38,928 bases of DNA from a virus. The position numbers and the translations under genes are program-made. The DNA is taken from IMG/VR virus record IMGVR_UViG_3300045934_000031, positions 1 to 38,928 of that record; one strand, written 5' to 3'. Positions within the stretch are counted from its first letter, which is position 1, and every line of letters starts with the position of its first letter. Shown here in pieces: positions 8,491 to 16,394 of this stretch. The notes below the pieces were generated by a model. That model ran no database searches. It was given only the letters and a program-made list of their open reading frames with translations, and was not told the origin of the DNA.

Positions 8491-8886
8491 TCACGCAGGT
8501 GCCAGGTCAACCCAAATGACCGAAGCTGATTCAAACTGAACCACCCGACCAATCAAGAGATTGTTTGTCGCAGTTAGTGTTACCGTATCGTCTGCCGAAG
8601 CATAGATAAGCTCACCAACTGCTGATGCTGCAAAGCCCGATTGACCTGTAATACGGACAATGCCTTTACGACGAACTGTAATTTTGTCACCTGTAACGGT
8701 TAGTTTTTTCTCAGTGCAAATACCACCGAATTGATCGCCTGAAGAGGCAACAAATCCTAATGCCAGTCCGGTTGCAGATACTATGCTAACTATCTGCCCT
8801 TTATAAAACTGCGTAGCCGCAGTTGCGGCAAGATCGACGTAAACTCCGTCTCTTGCCTGAAAATCTCTGTCTGCTGAAAGTGCCAT
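8491..8886 (-). CDS. Head decoration protein, DUF2190-like (131 aa)
   Basis: Protein of 131 aa starting MALSADRDFQARDG. It is a small beta-barrel-like protein with a repeated G-x-I-V pattern (FYKGQIVSIVSATGLALGFVASSGDQFGGI) typical of DUF2190 or capsid cement proteins. A strong ribosome site (AAAGGAGGG) precedes it. It lies between the protease/scaffold and the major capsid gene, the common place for a decoration protein in Mu-like siphovirus modules. Confidence 0.78.
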   Translation of the reverse strand: MALSADRDFQARDGVYVDLAATAATQFYKGQIVSIVSATGLALGFVASSGDQFGGICTEKKLTVTGDKITVRRKGIVRITGQSGFAASAVGELIYASADDTVTLTATNNLLIGRVVQFESASVIWVDLAPA

Positions 8887-8913
8887 TTTTTAACCCTCCT
8901 TTAGGTCAAATAG

Positions 8914-9471
8914 TTATTGAATCTTATGAGCGTCTTTAGCTTTGATCGCAACAACCTTATTTGGGTCAATCCCCAATACTTTAGCAACATGCGCTTCGTG
9001 CTCGTTCAAAGCGACATGTTCATTACTACCGTTATCTACCCCATGCGATTTGAAATGTTCTAGTTTTGGAGCGCTAGCGTAGAATTTTTCAGTCGCTTCC
9101 AGACCCATCGTTTCACACATTGAGATAATCGAATCACGTTGAGCTGGTAATGCTTTCTTTTCGGTTAGGATCATCTTATCAGCAAAAGCAACCGCTTTGC
9201 CTTTCTTCAGATCAGCCGACAAAGTAGCATTACTTTTAGCAGCCTCTTCTAACTTGGCATTTAGATCCTTGCCGATCTTCATAGCTGCATCAAGCTCCGA
9301 GCATATACGCTTAACGGATTCGACAACCGTCTCGCCTTCCTTGGCTTCAGTAGCCTTGCGAATCTCAGACAACGTCAAGCTTTCCGATTTCTCGATAGCC
9401 TTGATCACGTCATCCTCGGTGGCATTATCTGCCAAACCGAAACGTTCTTTGATCTTTTCACTCAATTTCAT
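8914..9471 (-). CDS. Internal in-frame scaffold product (185 aa)
   Basis: Inside the protease gene an in-frame ATG at 9471 (MKLSEKIKERFGLAD) is preceded by GGAGGGG five bases upstream, a far better ribosome site than expected by chance. The 185-aa product is almost all helical (EKSESLTLSEIRKATEAKEG, then DLNAKLEEAAKSNATLSADL), as expected for a capsid scaffold. Mu (I/Z) and lambda (C/Nu3) make scaffolds this way from nested starts. Separate translation is inferred from the start signal and the precedent. Confidence 0.72.
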   Translation of the reverse strand: MKLSEKIKERFGLADNATEDDVIKAIEKSESLTLSEIRKATEAKEGETVVESVKRICSELDAAMKIGKDLNAKLEEAAKSNATLSADLKKGKAVAFADKMILTEKKALPAQRDSIISMCETMGLEATEKFYASAPKLEHFKSHGVDNGSNEHVALNEHEAHVAKVLGIDPNKVVAIKAKDAHKIQ

Positions 9472-10281
9472 AAGTTCCCCTCCATTGGTTTTGATTTTCC
9501 CTTTTAAAGGAATTTCGGTTAGCTCTACGGGCTTCATACCCTCTAAGAATGGCCGATTTGTTAGAGCAATTGCGAGAAGCATAGGCCCTACCAAATCCCC
9601 ATTGCGCTTGTCTTGATACTGTTCAGTCCACTCGGGAGAGATGTAACGAAACTCACCATTAGCAATGTAGTCAACAGCGGCCGCCGTCCAATCTATCAAT
9701 GCATGGAGACCATCTTTTTTTAATTGAAGATCCCTAACCCACCCAGCGGCTTTGCTAGACTCTGGATCGGCGGCCATTCCTGAACCATGGTTGTAGTCGA
9801 CCATTATGTCACGGTCGGCAAAGGTCTCGAAATTTTGCACCAACTTACCGAGCATATCCTTGCTGATATTCATTTCTCCGTATATTGGGTGCGAGAATTT
9901 ACCGGGTTTGAATACTTGAATCCAAGATTGGGCCGCACCTTCAAACTCATGGCGGAAAGTAAACGGGATAAGGTGACCGCGTTTCTTATCCGAGAATTGC
10001 GGGTTGCCTTCCTTCTTGACCCATTCGCCACTATCTAGCTTTTGGTAATTGGCCTCGACAACCCCCCATGCGGCAGCATTGCTACTACCCTCATCGAGAC
10101 CAATTTCCGAAAGGTGATTAAGAACGTCTTTGACTATAAATTTTGCTTCGTTTGGTAGTTCAGAAAATTGCGCGGGTATCTGTTCAATACTTTCGTATTT
10201 GTCTTTAAACTGGATCGCTTTATTCGTCTGTTGCCGGCTCAAATGACCCCCCATGGTCTTCACAATGTGATCGCGCTTCAC
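8914..10281 (-). CDS. Prohead protease with scaffold domain, Mu gpI-like (455 aa)
   Basis: Protein of up to 455 aa. About residues 28-92 resemble a ChaB-type domain (KYESIEQIPAQF, later AAAWGVVEANYQKLDSGEW). Residues 100-260 match the Mu I protease family: DIMVDYNHGSG, AAGWVRDLQLKKDGLHALIDWT and FRYISPEW. The last 185 residues are the helical scaffold. The GTG start at 10281 has a poor ribosome site and overlaps the upstream frame by 62 bases; the ATG at 10254 (MGGHLSRQQ) is an alternative. The protease should process scaffold and head proteins during maturation. Confidence 0.82.
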   Translation of the reverse strand: MKRDHIVKTMGGHLSRQQTNKAIQFKDKYESIEQIPAQFSELPNEAKFIVKDVLNHLSEIGLDEGSSNAAAWGVVEANYQKLDSGEWVKKEGNPQFSDKKRGHLIPFTFRHEFEGAAQSWIQVFKPGKFSHPIYGEMNISKDMLGKLVQNFETFADRDIMVDYNHGSGMAADPESSKAAGWVRDLQLKKDGLHALIDWTAAAVDYIANGEFRYISPEWTEQYQDKRNGDLVGPMLLAIALTNRPFLEGMKPVELTEIPLKGKIKTNGGELMKLSEKIKERFGLADNATEDDVIKAIEKSESLTLSEIRKATEAKEGETVVESVKRICSELDAAMKIGKDLNAKLEEAAKSNATLSADLKKGKAVAFADKMILTEKKALPAQRDSIISMCETMGLEATEKFYASAPKLEHFKSHGVDNGSNEHVALNEHEAHVAKVLGIDPNKVVAIKAKDAHKIQ

Positions 10282-10444
10282 CTTCCGACCAATCGTCCTT
10301 TGGGTATCTGAACGATTGTAGATCGCTGCTACCGTCTCGCCTGAATCCTATAATCACATTCGGGCTTTTAGAGTTATCCCGCCTTAAGCGTTCAAAGCCA
10401 CCCGGTGATTTAATTCTGCAAGCGTGTTCGTTCGGATAAGGCAT
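10220..10444 (-). CDS. Small head-module protein with MPYPNEHACR start (74 aa)
   Basis: Protein of 74 aa beginning MPYPNEHACRIKSPGGF and ending FEPATDE, with RYPKDDWSEGEARSHCEDHGG near the C-terminus. This short module is common in phages as a stand-alone protein or as the front of protease-like head proteins. Here it is a separate frame overlapping the protease start by 62 bases. The overlap raises the possibility that the two were one protein and were split by a frameshift. Function unknown. Confidence 0.75.
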   Translation of the reverse strand: MPYPNEHACRIKSPGGFERLRRDNSKSPNVIIGFRRDGSSDLQSFRYPKDDWSEGEARSHCEDHGGSFEPATDE

Positions 10445-10480
10445 ACGCTACACTACACGTAACTTAGTTTCGATTAGCGT

Positions 10481-10495
10481 TTGACAAGTTGTCAA
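10481..10495. promoter_or_regulatory. Inverted repeat TTGACA-N3-TGTCAA in an intergenic gap
   Basis: The 58-base gap between the 40-aa membrane protein and the 74-aa head-module protein holds TTGACAAGTTGTCAA, a six-base inverted repeat around AGT. Half-sites of this type often bind a repressor dimer, and TTGACA is also the sigma70 -35 consensus. No good -10 lies 16-18 bases away on the minus strand, so I call it a possible operator and not a promoter. Confidence 0.35.
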
Positions 10496-10502
10496 TGATT
10501 AT

Positions 10503-10625
10503 TTATTTGCATGCTCTACTGAACATCATTGATAAAACAAATATGAAGCCCATAGCCACAATGATCATGACCGCAAGTTTGTTGCTTTTGTCTTCGGGGC
10601 TTTGATTTGGTTCGTTTAATGACAT
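10503..10625 (-). CDS. Small single-TM protein (40 aa)
   Basis: A 40-aa frame starts at the ATG at 10625 (MSLNEPNQSPEDKSNK) with GGTAGGAT upstream and ends at 10503. Residues 17-36 (LAVMIIVAMGFIFVLSMMFS) form one clear transmembrane segment after a polar N-terminus, followed by a short basic tail (RACK). It sits in the head module between a small zinc protein and the 74-aa protein. Function unknown; an inner-membrane protein is the simplest reading. Confidence 0.65.
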   Translation of the reverse strand: MSLNEPNQSPEDKSNKLAVMIIVAMGFIFVLSMMFSRACK

Positions 10626-10626
10626 G

Positions 10627-10821
10627 TTATCCTACCTGCTTAAAAAAATCCTTACGACATTGACCACAAAAGATCATCCGTGTCTTACGCCATTTTTTCA
10701 TATATGCAGCATGGCACGATTTACAGTACCTTTGATTAGGTTTTCTTGCATTGCGGTGGCACTTGCTGAAAACTTTTTGACCATTTAAGCTATAAATCCT
10801 TAAAGTCATGGTTGGTTTCAC
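10627..10821 (-). CDS. Small zinc-finger protein (64 aa)
   Basis: Protein of about 64 aa with the phage motif KCHRNARKPNQRYCKSCHAAYMKKWR (residues 20-45, quoted in part: C-H-R-N-A-R-K-P then Y-C-K-S-C-H), and a second pair CGQC at 52-55. The Cys spacing suggests one or two zinc sites. The frame opens with GTG at 10821; ATG at 10809 (MTLRIYSLNG) is an alternative. Such proteins are frequent in phages; their role is unknown but may involve nucleic acid binding. Confidence 0.65.
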   Translation of the reverse strand: MKPTMTLRIYSLNGQKVFSKCHRNARKPNQRYCKSCHAAYMKKWRKTRMIFCGQCRKDFFKQVG

Positions 10822-10837
10822 TCACAAATAATAAAAA

Positions 10838-10853
10838 TGTTTCACGGGAAACC
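10838..10853 (-). terminator. Weak hairpin after the portal gene; also parS-like 16-mer
   Basis: Directly after the portal stop the transcript can pair GTTTC with GAAAC around CCGT, followed by ATTTTTATTATTT. Stem plus U-rich tail in this place suggests a weak intrinsic terminator. On the plus strand the same bases read TGTTTCACGGGAAACC, which differs at two of 16 positions from the chromosomal parS consensus TGTTTCACGTGAAACA. The five-base-pair stem is short, so neither role is secure. Confidence 0.4.
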
Positions 10854-13130
10854 TTAAGCCTCCGCAGGTGAAGTCGAGAATGTCGCTATATAGATACATC
10901 TACACCTTGGTCCCCCGTCACAAATCTGAGTAAGCGGCGGCATAAACTGATAGAATTCTGGCGATCCAACTATGTACTGAGTACCGGCCCTGTCTAGCTC
11001 CGCACATGGCGCGCAGGTGTTCTGATCGAGTGCGGCTGATAGCTGCATGTATTCTATCTCATCGCCTAATTGTTCAGACTCGTAAGCCCTGCCTTTACCG
11101 AATGCCTCTGGCACGGTAGCCCGTGCTGAAGTCTCGACAGACTTCGTGCTTAAATCTTCGAGTGCCGCCATGATTTCATCAATGTTAGCTGAACCCCTAG
11201 CAATGGCGGCGATTGTTAGGTCACGGGCAGTATTCTCAACCTGTTGCCATACGCGTTGGCCTAGACGAACCGACATAGCCTCAAGTATAGCCTCTGCGTT
11301 TTGTGGTGTTGCGATGCTTGTGTTGGTGTTGATCTTTTTAATCTTTGGTGGCTTTTTAAGTTCAGCGGCCTGCATATTCTCATTTGGCGGTGCCGCTCTA
11401 TTCTGCCGCTTCTTTTCGTCCTGAATGGTTTGACGACCATAATCGTAAAGATCAGATAACACATCCTTAACCGCAAGCGCGGTGCGCTTCTCGTCTTCGT
11501 CGGATACGTTGATTTTCATAGCATCAGATGGTTGTTGGCTTTTTAAAGCAGCCATGATCTGTTGCCGTAGATCCTCAAGTGTCTGATCCTTTACTGTTTG
11601 CGTTATATTAACGATCTGAGAAATGGCACTATCCATAGTGCCTTCTATCGCTTTCCAGGTTACGTGCTTTTCGTTTTGCCTTATGGGCCGCTTCTGAAAA
11701 GTGGTGTAGTGATCAAACTCACTCGGCATTGATTGAAGATATCGGATGGTAACTGATTTTGGTTCGACGGCTTGCTGCCCTGGTTTAGGTTCCTGGTCTT
11801 GCTCGGGCTCGCCTTCGTTGTCATCTGCCGGCGGCGGTTCCGTGTCGTCGATTTCCTTTTCTTGTTTCTTAGGCATCTTGAATTTATCACGTACAAAATC
11901 CTCTGTTTCGTGGTCCGGCGTGATCGCCCCGGCTGAGAATACCTGATTAATGGCTTGAGCGTATTCCAGCAATGCGTCGGTAATAATACCACTCACCTTT
12001 AGCTTTGGATAACGCTTTTTGTCAAGGTTAGGATAGTTAGCTTCGAGTAGGTCTTTGATCCATTTGTTGTTGATGCAATCGGCTATGTAGTTAGCAAAGC
12101 CTTGCAGGTTCTTTAAAAATAGCCCGCTTAGGTTTTCGCTGAGACTCTTAGTCCCGGTATCAGTCATTCCAAGGTTTAAGAAGCCGGCCATAACGCTAAC
12201 GGCAATCCGCTCATCCCGGTATTTGATCATCGGCAATAAATCGATATGCTTGGAATCACCTTGGTCAATGTATTCAAGCTCCCAACCGTTCGGCACGAAC
12301 GCATAGGCTTGCTGATGAGCACGAAGGTTCTTAGCAAGGCTAACGGCATTGGCTTTATCATCCGGGCTATACTTTGGTGGCGCAGTTATCTTAGGTACGC
12401 CTACCGCATGACGCATGGCTTGCATAGCCTGATATTTCTCGAATTTTTCTTTTTGCACCCAAGGTTTGTAGGCCGGGCGCAGGATGCTTTGACCTTTCGG
12501 ACTATCGGCTTCGGGGCGGTTGACAAAGAGTATGCTTTTCCATGCAGGGATTATGTAATCTCCCATAAACTCGCCACTGAATACGCGTTGCCGGTAGCCA
12601 GTGAGGTTTTCATTCTTGTCAAAAAACCACTCCCATATGGTGCTTTGAAGGCGGGGGGCTAGCTTGCAGACATAAAGCTTTCCAGTAGGATCATAGTCAT
12701 AAATCTTTTCCACTAAGCTAAAGCCAAACTTAAGTGATCCTAATGCTATGCGCAGAATGGTTTGAAAGTCTTGCTCGGGGGCTTCAAAGATTGCCCAATT
12801 GACCCATTCAGTTATTTCAAGTTCCTCTGGTGTTGCATCATCCGGGGGGTGAATACACCAATCAGCGGTTATGATCGGCATCTCAAGCATGAGCAACGTG
12901 GCTGCAACTGTTGGATCGTTGCGACTCATCTTGTTAAAGAGATTGACACCCTCGACGCCTTGCAACTTAGGGTTATATTCATCAGCACCGATAAGGTTAT
13001 CGTAACCTAGCTGAACCTCAAACCCGGTTACACCATAGGATTGTTTAGATGGTTGGGTCTTTGGTGCCTTGGGAATTTTTGCGTACTCTTGTGCTACGCG
13101 GGTTCCGTGGACTATAGATTTGCGAGGCAT
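10854..13130 (-). CDS. Portal protein fused to gpF-like head morphogenesis domain (758 aa)
   Basis: Residues about 30-440 match Mu gp29-type portals (DUF935): NKMSRNDPTVAATLLMLEMPI, ALGSLKFGFSLVEKIYDY, then PKGQSILRPAYKPW. A highly acidic Pro-rich linker (about 445-480) follows. The C-terminal 250 residues resemble the minor head protein family of Mu gpF/SPP1 gp7, ending with NTCAPCAELDRAGTQY, PPLTQICDGG and RCRCIY. In Mu these are two genes (gp29 and gpF); here they are one 758-aa protein. It forms the dodecameric DNA gate and head-morphogenesis partner. Start MPRKSIVHG. Confidence 0.88.
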   Translation of the reverse strand: MPRKSIVHGTRVAQEYAKIPKAPKTQPSKQSYGVTGFEVQLGYDNLIGADEYNPKLQGVEGVNLFNKMSRNDPTVAATLLMLEMPIITADWCIHPPDDATPEELEITEWVNWAIFEAPEQDFQTILRIALGSLKFGFSLVEKIYDYDPTGKLYVCKLAPRLQSTIWEWFFDKNENLTGYRQRVFSGEFMGDYIIPAWKSILFVNRPEADSPKGQSILRPAYKPWVQKEKFEKYQAMQAMRHAVGVPKITAPPKYSPDDKANAVSLAKNLRAHQQAYAFVPNGWELEYIDQGDSKHIDLLPMIKYRDERIAVSVMAGFLNLGMTDTGTKSLSENLSGLFLKNLQGFANYIADCINNKWIKDLLEANYPNLDKKRYPKLKVSGIITDALLEYAQAINQVFSAGAITPDHETEDFVRDKFKMPKKQEKEIDDTEPPPADDNEGEPEQDQEPKPGQQAVEPKSVTIRYLQSMPSEFDHYTTFQKRPIRQNEKHVTWKAIEGTMDSAISQIVNITQTVKDQTLEDLRQQIMAALKSQQPSDAMKINVSDEDEKRTALAVKDVLSDLYDYGRQTIQDEKKRQNRAAPPNENMQAAELKKPPKIKKINTNTSIATPQNAEAILEAMSVRLGQRVWQQVENTARDLTIAAIARGSANIDEIMAALEDLSTKSVETSARATVPEAFGKGRAYESEQLGDEIEYMQLSAALDQNTCAPCAELDRAGTQYIVGSPEFYQFMPPLTQICDGGPRCRCIYIATFSTSPAEA

Positions 13131-13192
13131 GATTAAAACCTACATAAGCGATTTACCCTTTGGCAAGGGAATTTTCGGTGTCATTCAATGTA

Positions 13193-14632
13193 CTACCATT
13201 CACTTGAGCGAATTCTGCCACCTTCATTGGCATCTTTGAAGCTTGAGAATGTGTTTAGCTCCCCGGTTAGCGAACCCCATACGGCATAAGAAAACGCCGC
13301 TGCACCGTCTGGTAGGTGAAAGCCTCGCTTGATCTTAAAGCGTTGATCGCTAGTGTATTCATAGGGGATGGTTGAAAGCTGCGCCCTGATTTCTTCAAAC
13401 TGCCCTAACTTGATTTCACCCGCTTTGATTTTATCGGCAATGGTAAACAATAGCTCGGTCTGCCAATTTTCATAATGCGTCTTGTCGATTACTGTAAGGC
13501 TATTGTCGATTGGTATTACTGTTGTGCTAGCCGGGATTATCTCATGCAACCTATCGGTAACCCCGCCACCTAAGCCACGGTCATCTGGACAAATAATGTC
13601 GACTTGGTACTTATCGCAATAGTCCTTAATGCGGCCAACCGTGTGCATAAGGTTCTTACCGCCATATCTCTCATAGGCTAGCAACTGGCCACCTTGAACA
13701 AGGCAAAAGGCAGTCTCGTCTTCTCCGAACCTTGCAACGTCAATACCGAGACACATAGGCCCATCATAAACTGGTTTAGTACCCATTGCCTCTTCGAGGT
13801 TGGAAATGCTAAAGATCCGATCCGTACCACCTGGAGCAAAATTGCCTAATACCTTTGCGATAAAGATTGGGCTATTCTCACCCCAACGCCGTTTCTTTTC
13901 TTCGATGGTTGCAGGGTCAACTAAGGGTGAATCGTATTCACTTGCATGTACAATTTTCCACATGCTGGATAGGCGAGTGTTGGCGTCATAGAATTCACCG
14001 ACTGGATCTCCCGGCGTTGAACCCATAAACTTTTGCAGGTTCTTAGAGGTTGCAGCACCTTCGATTGCGTCAAAGTGTTCTTTACGGATCGCTTTCGCCT
14101 CTTCAAAGATAAGCATGATATGCCCGGCATGTAGACCTTCGATCAGGTTTGAGTTTTGCGGTGACATTGTGAAGCCTGCCCATTGCCGGCGAAAACCTTT
14201 CATGTAGTAATTTTGTTGTTCGGATCGATGAGCGATTGCTTGAAACTCTGGCGGCATGCGTAGCCACATTTTGTCTATTTCGGACCATAGATAGTTTTTT
14301 AATTGTGTCCAAGACGGACCCATGTAGATCACCCGACAAAATGGGCGGGTGAAAAAGAACCATAGGCTAGCGGCTGCAAGAGTGAATGATTTACCTACGC
14401 CATGGCCTGTTCGCATGCATACATTGTGGCCGTCGGCTAGGTGCCTGAAAGATTCTTTTTGTGGCTTCTCGTAAAGTTCTTTGATTCTTAAAACTTCGTT
14501 AGCGAATGCAAATGGGTCTTTATAAAAATTACTCTTCGCCCACTTCGCTAGCTTGTCCGGCTTCTGATACGTCGCCTTCGTTATTATCTGAGGATTCTTC
14601 GCCTTCTTTGGGCGCTTCGTTTCCAATGACAT
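13193..14632 (-). CDS. terL: Terminase large subunit (479 aa)
   Basis: The N-terminal ATPase has Walker A GHGVGKS (76-82), Walker B IMLIFEE (172-178) and a coupling motif GST (204-206). The C-terminal RNase H-like nuclease has GIDVARFGEDET (Asp 298) and ICPDDRGLGGG (Asp 350/351). It packages DNA into the prohead and cuts it. The ATG at 14632 lies 104 bases inside the small subunit gene, in another frame; its Lys-rich N-terminus overprints the acidic tail of TerS. No later ATG precedes Walker A except one just before it, so the long overlap is probably real. Confidence 0.93.
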   Translation of the reverse strand: MSLETKRPKKAKNPQIITKATYQKPDKLAKWAKSNFYKDPFAFANEVLRIKELYEKPQKESFRHLADGHNVCMRTGHGVGKSFTLAAASLWFFFTRPFCRVIYMGPSWTQLKNYLWSEIDKMWLRMPPEFQAIAHRSEQQNYYMKGFRRQWAGFTMSPQNSNLIEGLHAGHIMLIFEEAKAIRKEHFDAIEGAATSKNLQKFMGSTPGDPVGEFYDANTRLSSMWKIVHASEYDSPLVDPATIEEKKRRWGENSPIFIAKVLGNFAPGGTDRIFSISNLEEAMGTKPVYDGPMCLGIDVARFGEDETAFCLVQGGQLLAYERYGGKNLMHTVGRIKDYCDKYQVDIICPDDRGLGGGVTDRLHEIIPASTTVIPIDNSLTVIDKTHYENWQTELLFTIADKIKAGEIKLGQFEEIRAQLSTIPYEYTSDQRFKIKRGFHLPDGAAAFSYAVWGSLTGELNTFSSFKDANEGGRIRSSEW

Positions 14633-15122
14633 TCGATATGATCCTGTTATTATCAGGGTTAGACGCCACTGCCTGATTTATGATCAACTGTAACATATTC
14701 AGTGAATTGGTGTCAGGCTTTTCTACGTCACGGTTCCAGCGGTCTGGACTGCAATTGCGGAGCCAAAATATGCCGGCTCTATCGGAAGGCTGAAACTTTT
14801 TAACGATCTTATCTTTGACTATGTTGCCGGTGTCTTTGTCGAAAAAGGCGACTTCCTCTTCGTGAGACCAACCACATGCGTTTTGAAACATGGCGATTTC
14901 GACTAGCTCATTTGGTAGTTCGCGGGCTTCATTAATGGCTAGGCGTAAATCAGGGTGCTTGCCTTTCCATAGGCAAATTGTTTTTTCATTGATGCCAAGA
15001 AGTTCAGCTATCTCCGCTTGGGTTTTGCCTTGCTCGATTAAATTAACTATTGCATTACCAACTACTTCGTTAAATCGAGCTGGTCTACCCCGTTTTGCTA
15101 TAGCCCCTGCCATAGCACCCAT
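14529..15122 (-). CDS. terS: Terminase small subunit (197 aa)
   Basis: Protein of 197 aa. A helix-turn-helix near residues 30-55 (KTQAEIAELLGINEKTICLW) is typical of TerS DNA-recognition domains. A middle helical region (about 60-130) would form the oligomer core, and the C-terminal 40 residues are strongly acidic (EAPKEGEESSDNNEGDVSEA). It lies directly upstream of TerL and overlaps it. It recognises the packaging start site and delivers the DNA to TerL. Confidence 0.85.
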   Translation of the reverse strand: MGAMAGAIAKRGRPARFNEVVGNAIVNLIEQGKTQAEIAELLGINEKTICLWKGKHPDLRLAINEARELPNELVEIAMFQNACGWSHEEEVAFFDKDTGNIVKDKIVKKFQPSDRAGIFWLRNCSPDRWNRDVEKPDTNSLNMLQLIINQAVASNPDNNRIISNVIGNEAPKEGEESSDNNEGDVSEAGQASEVGEE

Positions 15123-15135
15123 TGTATCACAATCC

Positions 15136-16383
15136 CTAATTTCTAGGGATATGTAATCCTTGGCTCAACGGAGTTAAGCCGCCTGGATGCAATATCTTAG
15201 TCTCAACGTCAACCCTAAACCCAAGATTGCCCATTAGGGCTCTTATTTCAGGTGTATTGCAATTACGGAAATTTACCGCGCCAAGCATCAAATCACCATT
15301 GGCACCGCCGATATTCCAATATGTATCTTCACCGTAGTAACCACAACTATCAACAGTCAAGGTACGCGCACTATGAACCGGTGGCATTCTGCCAGCAGGA
15401 TTTAAAGCACCAACCCAACTAATATTATTATTCCACTGTCTAGGCACGCCTGGGTGAGCGCAACCGGTATTCTTGATATAGATATGACCATTAGCCGGGC
15501 CTTGAGATGGGACACCATTAATGCTGCCATAAAAATCATTTCCAGAATCATCGAACATAATACATTTCGATTGATCCATAGTAGCCCCGCCGTAATAGCG
15601 CGAATTTTCAATAAACACATTTGCGCTTGCACCTTGTATTACAGTACCGCCGCCGCCACGCCATGAGTTAGGACCGCCCCAATTGTTGAATGCGCTGTTT
15701 TTTATATGTATCAACGCATCTTTAACCCATCGGCATTCTGAAGGTCTTGCCGTAAATTTTAATCCTTCAGCACCAACACCATTTACTTTCAATCCTTCGA
15801 CATAAGCCCCTTTTTTTGCAAACCCATGTCCATAACAAAAATGCTCATGAGATAATGGCATATTCACTTTCACACGCTTGAGAATCCAATCGCATTGATA
15901 ACCAAAAATACCCCAAGTACCATGGGTATCAGTAGTACCTGATCCAGTCCCGTTATCGTTTACTTCCACGTCTTCAAGATAAGCTGTAAACTTTTCTTTA
16001 ATTGGACCACTTGGGTTTGCAAGCCCCATATGCAAAGCTCTACCGCGTGCATAGTAGCTTCTGAAATTCATTGTCATGTTGGTAAATTTAACAATGCCAT
16101 TATGCGGGCCGACAAAGATCATTTCATCAACGTTATGCTGATTTTGAACGCGTGTTACGCCAATTCCTTGCCCTTTGAATTCGACACCGTCGTAACCACT
16201 ATCCAACCAGTTACGAGAATAGTATTTTTTTAAATTATGACCGTTCTGATCCCAATCGATATTAAAACCAGTCTGATCACCTTCCGGCAATTCGATTAGC
16301 TTTAAATTCGGTGGTTCCTCTTGTGAGGCTGCATGTAAATTAACAATTTCATGGTCACCAATTTGAATTACTTCAGGCTCCAT
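15136..16383 (-). CDS. Right-handed beta-helix protein (about 415 aa)
   Basis: Repeating short strands with Asn/Gly turns (for example VKFTNMTMNFRSYYARGRAL, NVFIENSRYYGGAT, HIYIKNTGCAHPGV) indicate a right-handed parallel beta-helix of the pectate-lyase or tailspike type. I chose the ATG at 16383 (MEPEVIQIGDHE) because GGAGG lies four bases upstream; another ATG is at 16404. There is no obvious signal peptide or virion-attachment domain. It lies between a lipoprotein gene and TerS. It could be a depolymerase, a head fibre or another virion glycan-binding protein; no catalytic residues can be assigned. Confidence 0.72.
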   Translation of the reverse strand: MEPEVIQIGDHEIVNLHAASQEEPPNLKLIELPEGDQTGFNIDWDQNGHNLKKYYSRNWLDSGYDGVEFKGQGIGVTRVQNQHNVDEMIFVGPHNGIVKFTNMTMNFRSYYARGRALHMGLANPSGPIKEKFTAYLEDVEVNDNGTGSGTTDTHGTWGIFGYQCDWILKRVKVNMPLSHEHFCYGHGFAKKGAYVEGLKVNGVGAEGLKFTARPSECRWVKDALIHIKNSAFNNWGGPNSWRGGGGTVIQGASANVFIENSRYYGGATMDQSKCIMFDDSGNDFYGSINGVPSQGPANGHIYIKNTGCAHPGVPRQWNNNISWVGALNPAGRMPPVHSARTLTVDSCGYYGEDTYWNIGGANGDLMLGAVNFRNCNTPEIRALMGNLGFRVDVETKILHPGGLTPLSQGLHIPRN

Positions 16384-16394
16384 AAATCCTCCTT

